Counted from the first letter of the stretch, positions 1-9,479 are shown. The stretch is 33,878 bases of DNA from Chlorobiota bacterium (GCA_021296135.1 JAGWAZ010000015.1:1-33878); one strand, 5' to 3'. Numbers and translations: made by a program. Notes: generated by a model from the letters alone, not told the origin.

Positions 1-50
1 GGTTTGGGGAGTGGTCGCGAAGGTTATTCACTCACTGTGAGCACAATATG

Positions 51-116
51 AGTTCCGAAACGTGTTCACATTAAGGGTACCGAAAGTTCCGAAATGGGGT
101 TCCGAGAGTTCCAAAA
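51..116. repeat. Imperfect AGTTCCGAAA repeat cluster
   Basis: Two exact copies of AGTTCCGAAA (51-60 and 85-94) are followed by the variants GGTTCCGAGA (98-107) and AGTTCCAAAA (107-116), all in the same orientation. Spacing is irregular (34, 13 and 9 nt), so this is not a CRISPR and not a regular tandem array. It could be a set of binding sites or the remains of a local duplication. The window edge is close, so more copies may lie to the left. Confidence 0.45.
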
Positions 117-280
117 TGAACCGCGATTATGTAACGTCTCGCCGCTTTCCCTTGGAAACAGTACCCGTTTCATCGTGTTAATTTGCACACGCGTCACCCT
201 TAACCCCTTATATTTCGTCATTTTCAACCCTTCTGTTTTCAATAATTTGAACACGCACAATAGAGGAGGAAAAGTGATCG

Positions 281-313
281 ATGAACTTCACTGCCGGCAG
301 GAACCGGCGGTAA
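281..313 (+). CDS. Possible 10-residue leader peptide
   Basis: The sequence GAGGAGGA at 263-270 is one of the best Shine-Dalgarno matches in the window, yet no long gene starts after it. ATG at 281, 10 nt downstream, opens a frame of ten codons (MNFTAGRNRR) ending at TAA 311-313. GTG at 274 would open an 18-codon frame ending at 330. A GC-rich hairpin overlaps both. This could be a translated leader ahead of the hydrolase gene at 371, or chance. No family assignment is possible at this length. Confidence 0.2.
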   Translation: MNFTAGRNRR

Positions 314-370
314 TCGTATCTTTGCGGTAATTGGGGTCACGATCACGTAATCTTTATCAGCATTCAGCTC

Positions 371-1120
371 ATGGAACGCATTCTTGATGCTTGGTATAGC
401 CCGAGCCTCGGGCGCGAAATGGAAATAGTCATATATGGACATCATGGATTTGCCCTTCTGATGTTTCCTTCGGCTGCTGCTGACTATCTCGAATATGAAC
501 GATTCTATCTGATCGATTCGATCAAACATCTGATAGAAGAGGGAAAAGTCAAGGTCTTCTCTATAAACTCAATCAACAGTGAAAGCTGGCTCAACCATGA
601 AATGCAGCCGCGAGATAAGGCAGTTCGTCACCAACAGTATAACCGTTATATCGAAGAAGAGGTGACTCCTTACATCAATAACGCAATGGGAGGGAGAACG
701 CTCACAATGACTGCAGGTGTCTCGCTGGGAGCGTTTCATGCGGCCAACGTTCTCTTCCATAGACCTGATTTGTTCGATGGAGTCATTGGTTTAAGCGGAA
801 TATATGATTTGAAGAAGTATACTAACGGTTATTGGGATGAGGATGTCTACTTCAATTCTCCAATGGATTACCTGCCAAACTTGACTGATGAGGAGATCCT
901 TGGACAACTACGCTCAAAGGAGCATCTTCATTTCCTGACAGGTTCAGGGCCGTATGAAGACCCGAACGCTACACAAGCGATGAGCGATATGCTGGCATAC
1001 AAGGAGATACCCCATAATATAGAGATATGGAGTGCAGAGTGGAGTCATGACTGGCCAACCTGGCGCGAAATGCTTCCAAATTATATGGAGCGAAAAGTAA
1101 TTGAGGGCGCAACCGCATGA
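371..1120 (+). CDS. Esterase-like alpha/beta hydrolase
   Basis: This 249-residue protein resembles the putative esterase (esterase D / tributyrin esterase-like) branch of the alpha/beta hydrolase fold. The nucleophile elbow G-V-S-L-G places the catalytic serine at S118. H226, in the stretch SHDWPTW near the C-terminus, is the likely catalytic histidine, and D197 is a candidate acid. The segment YGHHGFALLMFPS (22-34) fits the first core strands and oxyanion region. No signal peptide is evident, so it is probably cytoplasmic. The substrate cannot be read from sequence. The ATG at 371 has no clear ribosome-binding site, but the next residues fit the family N-terminus. It stands apart from the next gene by 81 nt. 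Confidence 0.75.
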   Translation: MERILDAWYSPSLGREMEIVIYGHHGFALLMFPSAAADYLEYERFYLIDSIKHLIEEGKVKVFSINSINSESWLNHEMQPRDKAVRHQQYNRYIEEEVTPYINNAMGGRTLTMTAGVSLGAFHAANVLFHRPDLFDGVIGLSGIYDLKKYTNGYWDEDVYFNSPMDYLPNLTDEEILGQLRSKEHLHFLTGSGPYEDPNATQAMSDMLAYKEIPHNIEIWSAEWSHDWPTWREMLPNYMERKVIEGATA

Positions 1121-1201
1121 AACGTATTGCCGGTTGAGATGTCAGTCGCCGACGAGAATCGTAAATATGAATTGATGATCTGAATCGTTGGAGGAGTTGA
1201 C

Positions 1202-2887
1202 ATGAACACGTTTTTGAATGTATGCTATCGGCACCTGCGCTTCTTGATGCTTGGTTTGCTCCTGCTTCTGTTTGCTACCCCTGATCTTCTTGCCCAGCAT
1301 CGTTTCCCTCATCGTTTTACATTAAATTCCCGTAATGCCGACACAGTTGCCACTCCCGATGCAACATCGTCACGTCACCGTTACCGTGTTACCGCATCGG
1401 GAACATACTCAATGTGGGAAGACACAGTAAACAGCAGTGTCGATCCCGTCTGGATTTATTCTTTCCCCGATGAAGAATGGGCCAAATCGGAGTGGCGATT
1501 CTTTCCTGAAGGCTATCCCATTTATGTGGGAGATTCCCGAATGTTTGATTCGCATGGACTACGGGTGAACGACAAACCATTCCCCAAACTTCCGTTTGAT
1601 TCAATCAATCATCGCTATTCAATGATTATTCAAGGGGATGGGCGTCCGGTCACTGCTTCCATTGTCGATTGGAACTTCCGGAACTTTGTAAAAAGGGATG
1701 CACATGGTGACAACAGTGGTTTTCTTTATGTACTGATTGAAGAGCTGCCCCTGACCGAGATAGAAATTTGTGCTATTGATTCTTCTCAATTCCCTGTGGT
1801 TCGTCTCTCGATGCGTGTGCTGAGAGATTCAGTGCAGATTGATGATCTGGCCGATAAACTGTCTTTGCGAGAGAATGGACTTCCGGTAACTATTGATTCT
1901 ATTGATTGCTCTGAACGGCTTCGGCCGCTTTCGATCGCGATGGTCTTCGACAGAAGTGGCAGTATGGATAAGCCATGGGGGGGATCGACCCGTATGGAGG
2001 AGGTGAAGAAAGCAGGAGGTTCATTCGTTGCTCGCCTTGCCGATGCAGATGAAGCCGCTATCTATTCCTTCGCAACCTGGCCAACACTCGATCAGCCATG
2101 GACGAATAACCGACCTGCTATGCAACGGGCTATCGATGGACTTCGCGCTGATGGCTACACAGCTATGAACGACGCTGTAGACCGTGCGTTGACCGATATT
2201 GAGAAACGACCAGATTCCTACAAGAAGGCGGTTGTGGTCCTGAGTGATGGGGAAGACAATGTCTCGGGCGTAGAAAACATCAGCGATGTGATCGCCCATG
2301 CCAATAGACTTGGCGTCCCCGTCTTTGCAATAGGTCTTCTTCTCGATAATGATGATTCTCTTCAGATGTTAGCACGTGAGACCGGAGGCGCTTACTTCAG
2401 CGTTCGCGATCCGTCTGCAATTGATTCCGTCTTTACACGTATCGCAGAGCAGCTCTTCGAGAAAGGATGTTGCAATATCTGGTATAGCTCTCCTCGTCCC
2501 ACGAAAGATGGTACTTGGCGTCGGGTGAAGACCAGCGTTATCTTCGAAAGCGATACGGCTGTCGCGTTTGATGATGGGTATCGTGCTCCGAAAGGAACAA
2601 GTTCAGTCGATGACAAGTCAAGTGGAGATCTTGCCGTAAATATTCTTCCAAACATGGTAACCGAGGTTGCCACTTTGATAATCACGGTCGGTTCAGGAGC
2701 AACTGTCGATGTCGAGGTTGTGAACGTCCTGGGAGAATCGGCAATCGCCATGCAGGGACTTCGACTGGAGGCCGGTATCAATCGTATCGACCTTCCTGTC
2801 AATTACCTCCCGGCCGGGAGATATTTTATGCGATTGAATGGTCGAACGATTTCCTATCGCGGAGTTCTCGATGTGTTAGGTAGATAG
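1202..2887 (+). CDS. Secreted VWA-domain protein with T9SS-like C-terminal tail
   Basis: This is a 561-residue exported protein. Residues 1-32 form a signal peptide with a leucine-rich core ending near LLAQ. Residues 33 to about 230 are of unknown type. A von Willebrand factor A domain follows (about 240-420) with a complete metal-ion-dependent adhesion site: D250-x-S252-x-S254, T320 and D349. Residues about 480-561 match the pattern of type IX secretion sorting domains (LPN start, VNVLGE, INRIDLP, LPAGRYFMRL). The protein is therefore probably carried across the outer membrane and anchored or released there, where the VWA domain would bind a protein or matrix ligand. The start is well supported by GGAGGAG a few bases upstream. 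The ligand is unknown. Confidence 0.85.
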   Translation: MNTFLNVCYRHLRFLMLGLLLLLFATPDLLAQHRFPHRFTLNSRNADTVATPDATSSRHRYRVTASGTYSMWEDTVNSSVDPVWIYSFPDEEWAKSEWRFFPEGYPIYVGDSRMFDSHGLRVNDKPFPKLPFDSINHRYSMIIQGDGRPVTASIVDWNFRNFVKRDAHGDNSGFLYVLIEELPLTEIEICAIDSSQFPVVRLSMRVLRDSVQIDDLADKLSLRENGLPVTIDSIDCSERLRPLSIAMVFDRSGSMDKPWGGSTRMEEVKKAGGSFVARLADADEAAIYSFATWPTLDQPWTNNRPAMQRAIDGLRADGYTAMNDAVDRALTDIEKRPDSYKKAVVVLSDGEDNVSGVENISDVIAHANRLGVPVFAIGLLLDNDDSLQMLARETGGAYFSVRDPSAIDSVFTRIAEQLFEKGCCNIWYSSPRPTKDGTWRRVKTSVIFESDTAVAFDDGYRAPKGTSSVDDKSSGDLAVNILPNMVTEVATLIITVGSGATVDVEVVNVLGESAIAMQGLRLEAGINRIDLPVNYLPAGRYFMRLNGRTISYRGVLDVLGR

Positions 2888-2933
2888 ATGACACCCGTAT
2901 CTTTAAGCGAATGATGTCTGTGGCATGCAACGT

Positions 2934-2963
2934 TGTAGGCACATGGGGCCGCCTGTGTCTACA
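2934..2963. terminator. Hairpin between convergent genes
   Basis: TGTAGGCACA (2934-2943) pairs over ten positions, one of them G-U, with TGTGTCTACA (2954-2963), leaving a 10-nt GC-rich loop. It lies between the end of the VWA gene and the end of the opposing metallopeptidase gene, overlapping the latter's last codons. No T-run follows on either strand, so it is not a classic intrinsic terminator. It may still block read-through or protect 3' ends in both directions. Confidence 0.4.
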
Positions 2964-3747
2964 GTTCAACCACGAGATTCTTTGCGCTCATTCCTTCGGT
3001 GCGAAGCCAGTCAACGGCTGATCGATAATCGGGCATATAGGCGGCGACCATCCGCCAGAATCTGATTGAATGGTCAAAATGGCGGAGGTGGCAAAGCTCA
3101 TGAATGACGATATAACGGAGTACGCGGGGAGGAAACAGAATCAAACGCCAGTTGAAGGAAAGATTGCCGTCTTCAGTACAACTCCCCCATTTTGTCCTCT
3201 GCTCACGGATTGATATCCGTTTCCATCGTACCCCAAGACGCTTTGCCTCTTCGTCTGCCACCTGCTTGATACGTTCTACCGCTTGTTGCCGTAGCCAATC
3301 TTTCAAGACAGGCTTGACGTGATACCCCTGAGCGCGTGGCAGATACATGGAGATTACGAGTGCATCCGGATTCTGGACAATGTGAGGAGCTGAAACGGCA
3401 AGCCGTTCAATCAGAAGACGATGCTCTTTCCCGTGAAACAGTATATGCCCGCCACTTCGCAGAAGTGTTTTACTTGATGTATCTGAGCCATTATCCCTTC
3501 CATACTCCTGAAGCTTTGCTAAGACCCAATCACCATGCTCTCGTACAAACTTGTCTGTGTTAACGTAGAGTGGGAGCCGGGCCGGCATCGTAACCACAAC
3601 ACCGTCAAACGGATTGACGTTGAGCCGTAGGTATTTTGCACGTGGATGGCGTCGCACAGTATAGGCTATTTGATGCCCGTTGATCTCAGCCACTTTGCGA
3701 GTCAGAACCGCTTTTTTATGTCTTCCTTTTTTTCTTGATGTTGGCAT
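2959..3747 (-). CDS. YgjP-like (DUF45) zinc metallopeptidase
   Basis: This 262-residue protein belongs to the YgjP/DUF45 metal-dependent hydrolase family, related to M48 peptidases. The zinc site is HELCH (H216, E217, H220) with H226 of the DHSIRFW stretch as likely third ligand. The family signature RTKWGSC (184-190), followed by the FNWRLILFP segment, is also present. The N-terminus is rich in Lys and Arg, and no signal peptide or membrane segment is visible, so it is probably cytoplasmic. It is transcribed opposite to everything else in the window. Its upstream region (3748-3940) is shared with the divergent lipoprotein gene. The physiological substrate of the family is poorly known. Confidence 0.88.
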   Translation of the reverse strand: MPTSRKKGRHKKAVLTRKVAEINGHQIAYTVRRHPRAKYLRLNVNPFDGVVVTMPARLPLYVNTDKFVREHGDWVLAKLQEYGRDNGSDTSSKTLLRSGGHILFHGKEHRLLIERLAVSAPHIVQNPDALVISMYLPRAQGYHVKPVLKDWLRQQAVERIKQVADEEAKRLGVRWKRISIREQRTKWGSCTEDGNLSFNWRLILFPPRVLRYIVIHELCHLRHFDHSIRFWRMVAAYMPDYRSAVDWLRTEGMSAKNLVVEL

Positions 3748-3940
3748 GAGCTGTCAAGCATGATAAGAGAATGCTGGAAGATACTCTCCTGAGTAATTTC
3801 GGGCTCCTTCAGAAAGTGATATAAAGAGGTAACAGCATGCGTCCAAACTACGATCTATGCCGTTCCAGGAATTCGGGGCTGTATTTTACCATTCTATCTT
3901 TCGAGTCAATATCTATAACATCTATAACGCGGAAATTATT

Positions 3941-4507
3941 ATGCCAAAAAACAATCATCTGTTAGCAATTCTTTTTCAAGGAACGTTGGTTCTTTTCGTT
4001 TCACTAATAGTCATCTCATGTTCGGATAATTCAGACGGGGAATCGGGTGAAGGGGCCAGTACAACCCTTAGTACTCCGATTGATGCTTACAACAGCCTTG
4101 TATCGGCTGTGGAAGCACAGGAATTTGGCAAGATGTACGATCTGATGGATAGTTCGGCCAAATCGAATTGGCAGGTATTTGTTGAGGTCAATCGCGCTCA
4201 GATCGACCGGCTTGATTCGACCGAACAGTGGAAATGGAGGAATCTTGAGGGGCGTAATGACATGCGCGGGATTTTTGCCGGCTACGTAGCAATGACCCCT
4301 TTGATGTGGAACCATTATCGTGGGAAACATCAGGTTATAAAGGTTGATACAGTAGTCGTGGTTGTTGCAAGGCACAACGACCAGGATGTCAACGTCGAGT
4401 ATTTCAGATGGGAGAACGGGGCGTATCATATGACCAGATCACCAGAAGCATATGCCGCTCCGACGGTTGAACGCATTGCGCTGCAACAACCACCAGCCAG
4501 CAATTAG
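3941..4507 (+). CDS. Small lipoprotein of unknown function
   Basis: A 188-residue protein is predicted from the ATG at 3941. A longer in-frame start at 3857 would place 28 extra residues before the export signal and is unlikely. Residues 1-26 form a signal sequence ending V-I-S-C, so C27 is probably lipidated after cleavage by signal peptidase II. A Ser/Gly/Glu-rich linker follows, then a soluble domain whose opening segment (TPIDAYNSLVSAVEAQEFGKMYDLM) resembles small NTF2-like or DUF4878-type lipoproteins in style. I do not recognise a specific family. Two tandem copies of ATCTATAAC (3911-3928) lie just upstream. It is followed by the str promoter and is probably transcribed alone. Confidence 0.7.
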   Translation: MPKNNHLLAILFQGTLVLFVSLIVISCSDNSDGESGEGASTTLSTPIDAYNSLVSAVEAQEFGKMYDLMDSSAKSNWQVFVEVNRAQIDRLDSTEQWKWRNLEGRNDMRGIFAGYVAMTPLMWNHYRGKHQVIKVDTVVVVVARHNDQDVNVEYFRWENGAYHMTRSPEAYAAPTVERIALQQPPASN

Positions 4508-4563
4508 CAGTGAGTGAACAGATGGACGCTAACAAACGGTAATGATAAGATTTCTTCCCTTCC

Positions 4564-4593
4564 TTGATAAAGAGGCCCGCTAATCCCTATATT
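4564..4593 (+). promoter_or_regulatory. Predicted str operon promoter
   Basis: TTGATA (4564-4569) and TATATT (4588-4593) are separated by 18 nt, which fits a sigma-70-like promoter. The block CTATATTTATAG that includes the -10 element recurs in front of rpsJ, as does GGGCTG a little downstream (4611-4616 here). Transcription would start near 4600, giving a leader of about 65-70 nt before rpsL. Confidence 0.6.
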
Positions 4594-4668
4594 TATAGAC
4601 TTTTTATTCTGGGCTGCCAGGGTGAATCAGCTATTTGTCATTTATGAGAACGTCATTGGCTTCAAAAC

Positions 4669-5043
4669 GTGCCTACAATTAATCAACTTGTCCGCAAGGG
4701 ACGCAAACTGAAAAGAGCGAAGAGTGACTCACCGGCTCTCGAACGCTGTCCGCAGCGTCGTGGTGTCTGCACTCGTGTCTATACGACAACGCCGAAGAAA
4801 CCGAACTCGGCACTTCGCAAAGTTGCCCGTGTGCGACTGACGAATGGAATCGAGGTGACTGCATATATCCCTGGCGAGGGACATAATCTTCAGGAGCACT
4901 CGATTGTGCTGATTCGTGGAGGACGTGTCAAAGATCTTCCGGGTGTTCGTTACCACATCGTTCGTGGTACACTTGATACTCAGGGGGTAGAAGATCGTAT
5001 ACAGTCCAGATCGAAATATGGTACGAAGAAGCCGAAAAAATAA
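4669..5043 (+). CDS. rpsL: 30S ribosomal protein S12
   Basis: S12 is 124 residues, the usual bacterial length, and sits at the decoding centre of the 30S subunit. Conserved segments include the N-terminus [11 protein letters not shown], the loop [12 protein letters not shown] (around 40-51, where streptomycin-resistance changes occur in other bacteria), and [11 protein letters not shown]. The start codon is GTG at 4669, chosen because PTINQL is the invariant family N-terminus. No Shine-Dalgarno sequence is visible before it. It is the first gene of the str operon. Confidence 0.97.
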   Translation: MPTINQLVRKGRKLKRAKSDSPALERCPQRRGVCTRVYTTTPKKPNSALRKVARVRLTNGIEVTAYIPGEGHNLQEHSIVLIRGGRVKDLPGVRYHIVRGTLDTQGVEDRIQSRSKYGTKKPKK

Positions 5044-5184
5044 CGGCTGATAGTCCGTCCCGCTTGAAGAGGCGGATGGATGTAAAAGATACCCTTAACG
5101 ATACCATCACAATTTATTAACTGGCGCGGCGTGCTGAATCGACAGACGTCGCGCCCGATTTTTCAGAATCATCAGCGAACAGAT

Positions 5185-5652
5185 ATGAGAAAGAAACGGG
5201 CTGAAAAGCGGCGCATCAATCCTGATCCGAAGTTCAATGACATTACGGTCGAGCGTTTCATTAACAATCTGATGCGGCAAGGCAAGAAGAGCATAGCACG
5301 AACTATCTTCTATGGTGCACTTGACGTTATTGGAAAGCGGACAGGGGAAGAGCCAGTCGAAGTCTTCCGTAAGGCGTTGACAAATGTCTCTCCTGCTGTA
5401 GAGGTTCGCTCACGTCGCGTTGGTGGGGCAACATACCAGATCCCGACAGAAGTCCGTCCCGATCGTCGCACTGCTCTTGGCATTCGATGGATCATCCGGT
5501 ATGCACGTGAGCGAAGGGAGAAGGGTATGGTCGCAAAACTTGCTGGTGAGTTGATTGCCGCCGCGAATGGTGAAGGCTCGGCTGTCAAGAAGCGCGAAGA
5601 GATGCATCGAATGGCAGAAGCAAACAAGGCTTTCTCGCATTTCCGCTGGTAA
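5185..5652 (+). CDS. rpsG: 30S ribosomal protein S7
   Basis: S7 is a primary 16S rRNA-binding protein of the 30S head and lines the E site. The frame is open from 5131, but the family N-terminus (MRKKRAEKR) begins at the ATG at 5185, giving 155 residues, the normal length. Recognisable segments are [37 protein letters not shown] and the C-terminal AFSHFRW. No good Shine-Dalgarno sequence precedes 5185. It lies 141 nt after rpsL and 134 nt before fusA. Its homologue autoregulates the str operon in E. coli; no equivalent site is identified here. Confidence 0.96.
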   Translation: MRKKRAEKRRINPDPKFNDITVERFINNLMRQGKKSIARTIFYGALDVIGKRTGEEPVEVFRKALTNVSPAVEVRSRRVGGATYQIPTEVRPDRRTALGIRWIIRYARERREKGMVAKLAGELIAAANGEGSAVKKREEMHRMAEANKAFSHFRW

Positions 5653-5786
5653 GGGTTCGCCCGAGCGTCATGCTGCGCTCATGAATAGATAGGTTGAGAA
5701 GAGTATACATATGATCGAGTCTTGAAGCTCGACTCTGAACAGGAAAGGAAAACAGTAGTTTCGCATAATCAGATCAAGTAATAACA

Positions 5787-7898
5787 ATGTCTCGCAAATA
5801 TCCTCTTGAGAGGGTTCGAAATATCGGCATCATGGCACACATTGATGCTGGCAAGACAACGACAACCGAACGTGTTCTATACTACACGGGCATTCTTCAT
5901 CGAATGGGTGAAGTCCATGAGGGTGCTGCTACCATGGATTACATGGAGCAGGAACAGGAGCGTGGAATCACGATTACTTCTGCAGCAACCGCCTGTTTCT
6001 GGAAAGGAAGCAACGGGCAGTTTCAGGAGCATCGTGTTAACATTATCGATACTCCGGGTCACGTTGACTTTACTGTAGAAGTTGAGCGTTCTTTGCGTGT
6101 TCTCGATGGTGCCGTTGCTCTCTTCTGCTCAGTTGGCGGCGTAGAGCCTCAGTCAGAGACAGTCTGGCGCCAGGCCGATAAGTACAAGGTCCCTCGCATT
6201 GCGTTTGTAAACAAGATGGACCGGGTTGGTGCTGACTTCCTGAACGTTATCGAGATGATGAAAGACCGTCTCGGTGCAAATGCTGTCCCGGTACATCTTC
6301 CAGTTGGTCAGGGAGAGATGTTCAAAGGAATTATCGACCTGATTGAGGATACAGCATACATCTTTGATGACTCTTCTCTCGGCGCCAAGTGGGATGTTAT
6401 CGACATCCCGCACGATATGGAAGAACAGGCACGCGAGTATCGTACCAAGATGCTCGAAGCTGTCGCTGAGGTCGATGATACCCTTCTGGAGAAGTATCTT
6501 GAGGGAGAGGATATTTCCGCAGATGAAATCAAAGCAGTCTTGCGACAGGCTACGCTTGAAGTGCGTATTATTCCGGTTCTGCTCGGAAGCGCGTTCAAGA
6601 ACAAGGGCGTTCAGCAGTTGTTAGATGCTGTCGTTGAGTTTATGCCTTCACCCTCAGATGTTGGAACAACACCAGGGCGTGACTATGAGATAGGTCAGCG
6701 TATGGAGCGTGAAGTCTCCGACTCCGAAGAGTTCTCGGCTCTGGCCTTTAAGATCATTGCAGATAAGTTTGTTGGCAAATTGACATTTGCTCGTATTTAT
6801 TCGGGCACATTGAAAGCTGGGTCGTATGCTTTAAACACCGTCAGTGGCAAGAAGGAACGTATTGGACGTATTCTTAGGATGCACGCCAATCACCGTGAGG
6901 ATGTTGATGAAGCATATACAGGAGATATCATTGCTCTTGTCGGTTTGAAGGAGACACGGACAGGTGATACGTTATCAAGTGACGTGAAGCCGATCGTGCT
7001 TGAGAAGATGGAGTTTCCAGAGCCTGTTATTCAGCTATCGATTGAACCAAAGACCAAAGCTGACCAGGATCGTCTTGGTGGTGCTCTTATTAAGCTTTCC
7101 GAGGAAGATCCTACGTTCCGGGTGAAGGTCGATCATGAGACCGGTCAGACAATCATTGCCGGAATGGGTGAACTACATCTTGATATTATTGTCGATCGCA
7201 TCAAACGGGAATTCAACGTTGATGCCAATATCGGTAAGCCACAGGTTGCTTATCGTGAGACATTCCGCAATGCAATCGATCAGGATACGAAGTTTGTTCG
7301 GCAGACCGGTGGTAAGGGACAGTATGGTCACGTTATTATCGAGTTCACGCCAAATGAGGCAGGTAAAGGCTTTGAGTTTGTCAGCGAGATAGTTGGTGGT
7401 GTGATTCCAAAGGAGTATTTCAAGGCAATCGAACAGGGTGTTGTCGAGGCGATGCAGAATGGTGTGGTAGCCGGGTATCCGGTTGTGGACGTGAAAGCAC
7501 GGCTTCATTATGGGTCGTATCACGATGTAGATTCATCCGAAATGGCATTCAAGATCGCTGCCTCGATGTGTTTCAAGGAAGCAATGCAGAAATCGAACCC
7601 TGCACTCCTTGAGCCAATTATGTCTGTAGAGGTTATAACTCCTGAAGAATACATGGGTGATGTCATGGGCGATCTTTCAAGCCGTCGTGGAAAGGTAGGA
7701 GGAATGACTACTCGTTCAGACGCACAGGTCATTACGTCGATGGTTCCGCTGTCGGAAATGTTTGGCTACGCCACGCGCCTTCGTTCGATGACGCAAGGAC
7801 GTGCAATCTTCACCATGACCTTCGACCATTATGATGAGGTGCCGAAGTCGATCATGGATGAGATTATCGAGAAGAGTGGAAAGGCCGTTGCAGCCTGA
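5787..7898 (+). CDS. fusA: Elongation factor G
   Basis: EF-G is the GTPase that drives translocation of tRNA and mRNA and, with RRF, ribosome recycling. This 703-residue copy has full family length with all five domains. The P-loop AHIDAGKT (17-24), the switch I region with [14 protein letters not shown] and NKMD are intact. Domain IV carries GGKGQYGHV and GGVIPKEYF, and the C-terminal domain has the PIMSVEV and RRG segments. Its position between rpsG and tuf is the classical str arrangement, which supports the canonical translocase rather than a paralogue. Several weak inverted repeats lie in the 134-nt spacer before it. The ATG at 5787 lacks a clear ribosome-binding sequence. Confidence 0.98.
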   Translation: MSRKYPLERVRNIGIMAHIDAGKTTTTERVLYYTGILHRMGEVHEGAATMDYMEQEQERGITITSAATACFWKGSNGQFQEHRVNIIDTPGHVDFTVEVERSLRVLDGAVALFCSVGGVEPQSETVWRQADKYKVPRIAFVNKMDRVGADFLNVIEMMKDRLGANAVPVHLPVGQGEMFKGIIDLIEDTAYIFDDSSLGAKWDVIDIPHDMEEQAREYRTKMLEAVAEVDDTLLEKYLEGEDISADEIKAVLRQATLEVRIIPVLLGSAFKNKGVQQLLDAVVEFMPSPSDVGTTPGRDYEIGQRMEREVSDSEEFSALAFKIIADKFVGKLTFARIYSGTLKAGSYALNTVSGKKERIGRILRMHANHREDVDEAYTGDIIALVGLKETRTGDTLSSDVKPIVLEKMEFPEPVIQLSIEPKTKADQDRLGGALIKLSEEDPTFRVKVDHETGQTIIAGMGELHLDIIVDRIKREFNVDANIGKPQVAYRETFRNAIDQDTKFVRQTGGKGQYGHVIIEFTPNEAGKGFEFVSEIVGGVIPKEYFKAIEQGVVEAMQNGVVAGYPVVDVKARLHYGSYHDVDSSEMAFKIAASMCFKEAMQKSNPALLEPIMSVEVITPEEYMGDVMGDLSSRRGKVGGMTTRSDAQVITSMVPLSEMFGYATRLRSMTQGRAIFTMTFDHYDEVPKSIMDEIIEKSGKAVAA

Positions 7899-7971
7899 CC
7901 TAACGAATGATGAAATAGATAACATTACAAAAACACCGTTTCACTAATAACCTGTACAGGAGACATCAGGA

Positions 7972-9177
7972 ATGGCAAAAGAGAAATTTGATCGAAGCAA
8001 ACCACACGTGAACGTCGGTACGATCGGACACGTTGACCATGGCAAAACAACCCTTACGGCTGCTATTGCGACGGCCCTCTCCAAAAAAATTGGTGGCGAG
8101 CAACGTTCGTTTGACTCGATCGACAATGCGCCCGAAGAGAAGGCTCGTGGTATAACCATCGCGACAGCTCACGTTGAATACCAGACAGACGCACGTCACT
8201 ACGCTCACGTAGACTGTCCGGGCCACGCTGACTATGTTAAGAACATGATCACCGGTGCTGCTCAAATGGACGGCGCAATTCTTGTTGTTGCCGGCACCGA
8301 TGGTCCAATGCCACAGACAAAAGAACATATCCTTCTTGCACGTCAGGTTGGCGTACCCCGTATTGTTGTCTTCATGAACAAAGTTGATATCGCTGATCCA
8401 GAGCTTCTGGAGCTTGTTGAACTTGAGGTCCGTGAGCTTCTCTCGAAGTATGAGTTCCCGGGCGACGACGTCCCTGTTATCCAGGGATCGGCATTGCAGG
8501 CGCTTGAGGCCGCGATGAGCGACGCTTCGCTGGATGATCCGCGTTACCAGTGCATTTGGGATCTGATGGATGCTGTTGATACCTATATCCCGACACCGGA
8601 GCGTGACATAGAAAAGCCGTTCCTGATGCCTATCGAGGACGTCTTCTCGATTCCTGGTCGCGGTACGGTAGGTACTGGTCGTGTCGAGCGCGGTGTTATC
8701 AACCTGAACGAGGAGGTTGAGATGGTCGGTCTCGGCGCGAACCGCAAGACGGTTGTTACCGGTATCGAGATGTTCCGCAAGATGCTCGATTCAGCGCAGG
8801 CTGGCGACAACGCTGGCATGCTGCTGCGCGGTGTTGACAAAAATGAGTTGGAGCGCGGAATGGTTCTTTGTAAGCCCGGTTCGGTAACTCCACATACCAA
8901 GTTCAATGCGCAGATTTACGTCCTTTCAAAGGATGAAGGTGGGCGCCACACGCCATTCTTCAATGGCTATCGCCCGCAGTTCTACTTCCGCACAACTGAC
9001 GTGACAGGCGTGATGAACCTGCCGGCCGGAACAGAGATGGTGATGCCTGGTGACAACGTCGATAATATTGACGTCGAGTTGATCTCGCCGATCGCTATGG
9101 AGGAAGGTCTCCGCTTCGCTGTCCGCGAGGGTGGTCGCACCGTTGGCGCTGGCATCGTTACAAAAATCGTTGAGTAG
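7972..9177 (+). CDS. tuf: Elongation factor Tu
   Basis: EF-Tu delivers aminoacyl-tRNA to the ribosomal A site as a GTP complex. The protein is 401 residues, close to the usual 393-400. The P-loop GHVDHGKT (19-26), [12 protein letters not shown] in switch I, DCPGH and MNKVD are all present, as are domain II ([13 protein letters not shown]) and the C-terminal domain III. AGGAGA lies 15-20 nt upstream and a second weak match CAGGA is adjacent to the ATG. It is the last gene of the str operon and is followed by a very strong terminator. Only one tuf copy is in this window. Confidence 0.98.
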   Translation: MAKEKFDRSKPHVNVGTIGHVDHGKTTLTAAIATALSKKIGGEQRSFDSIDNAPEEKARGITIATAHVEYQTDARHYAHVDCPGHADYVKNMITGAAQMDGAILVVAGTDGPMPQTKEHILLARQVGVPRIVVFMNKVDIADPELLELVELEVRELLSKYEFPGDDVPVIQGSALQALEAAMSDASLDDPRYQCIWDLMDAVDTYIPTPERDIEKPFLMPIEDVFSIPGRGTVGTGRVERGVINLNEEVEMVGLGANRKTVVTGIEMFRKMLDSAQAGDNAGMLLRGVDKNELERGMVLCKPGSVTPHTKFNAQIYVLSKDEGGRHTPFFNGYRPQFYFRTTDVTGVMNLPAGTEMVMPGDNVDNIDVELISPIAMEEGLRFAVREGGRTVGAGIVTKIVE

Positions 9178-9204
9178 TTTCCTTCTCTGAAGAAAACTTT
9201 AATT

Positions 9205-9244
9205 AAAAGCCCTCGCGGGAACTCCCGCGAGGGCTTTTGTTTTC
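9205..9244 (+). terminator. Intrinsic terminator after tuf
   Basis: AAAAGCCCTCGCGGGA (9205-9220) is perfectly complementary to TCCCGCGAGGGCTTTT (9223-9238). This gives a GC-rich stem closed by a short loop, followed by GTTTT. It separates the str operon from the S10 cluster, so the latter needs its own promoter. The A-run on the left could also make it work in the opposite direction. Confidence 0.92.
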
Positions 9245-9443
9245 GGCTGTCAACATCAGAGGATCGAGTCGAGGATTCGGAACTAGGGCATAGCGTAGTC
9301 GCGCCAGCGTCGAAATGCTCCTTGTTCATTCACCGGTCGCAGGCCGGAGTTTGCACTGTTCGCCACCCGTCATTTGCTCTTCGACATAACTGCACATTCA
9401 CAATTCGACATGTCTTTTTGTCCGAAAAACGGCACATCGGGGC
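9245..9443. other. Non-coding gap between str and S10 units
   Basis: About 200 nt lie between the tuf terminator and the S10 promoter. I see no gene, no strong hairpin and no repeat here. The open frames crossing it have no recognisable content. Together with the leader that follows, the non-coding interval between tuf and rpsJ is about 595 nt. Confidence 0.5.
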
Positions 9444-9472
9444 TTGCATATCGAATGCCACTCCGCTATATT
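9444..9472 (+). promoter_or_regulatory. Predicted S10 cluster promoter
   Basis: TTGCAT (9444-9449) and TATATT (9467-9472) are separated by 17 nt, the optimal sigma-70 spacing. The -10 region is embedded in CTATATTTATAG, identical to the block in front of rpsL. Both are followed by R-CT-W-TTT and then by GGGCTG (9494-9499 here). Its place directly after the tuf terminator makes it the likely start of the long S10-spc-alpha transcript. Confidence 0.65.
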
Positions 9473-9479
9473 TATAGGC

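Larger units (their letters stand above)
1..370. other. Upstream non-coding stretch with repeats
   Basis: No convincing gene lies here. The open frames (94-330 on +, 66-260 on -) have no recognisable domain. The stretch holds a cluster of TTCCGAAA-like repeats (51-116), a weak promoter-like pair (TTGCAC at 183-188 and TATATT at 209-214, with a long 20-nt spacer), and a purine-rich ribosome-binding sequence (263-270) followed by a very short frame. A hairpin CTGCCGG/CCGGCGG (291-297 with 304-310) lies just after. The region probably carries the 5' control sequences of the downstream hydrolase gene, but this is inference. Confidence 0.5.

Noticed and set aside
51-116. Possible CRISPR array
   Set aside because: The repeats are only 10 nt and unevenly spaced (34, 13 and 9 nt), with no unique spacers of constant size.
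94-330. A 78-codon + frame at the left end
   Set aside because: It has low plausibility in composition, no family match, and contains the repeat cluster and promoter-like sequence. Only its end, behind the strong ribosome-binding site, is kept as a weak candidate.
2392-2802. A 136-codon antisense frame inside the VWA gene
   Set aside because: It has no recognisable content, and the sense frame has a signal peptide, a VWA domain and a sorting tail.
5653-5786. Inverted repeats in the rpsG-fusA spacer
   Set aside because: GAGTC/GACTC and TCGAG/CTCGA are only five pairs each, and they overlap one another. They are too weak to call a feature.
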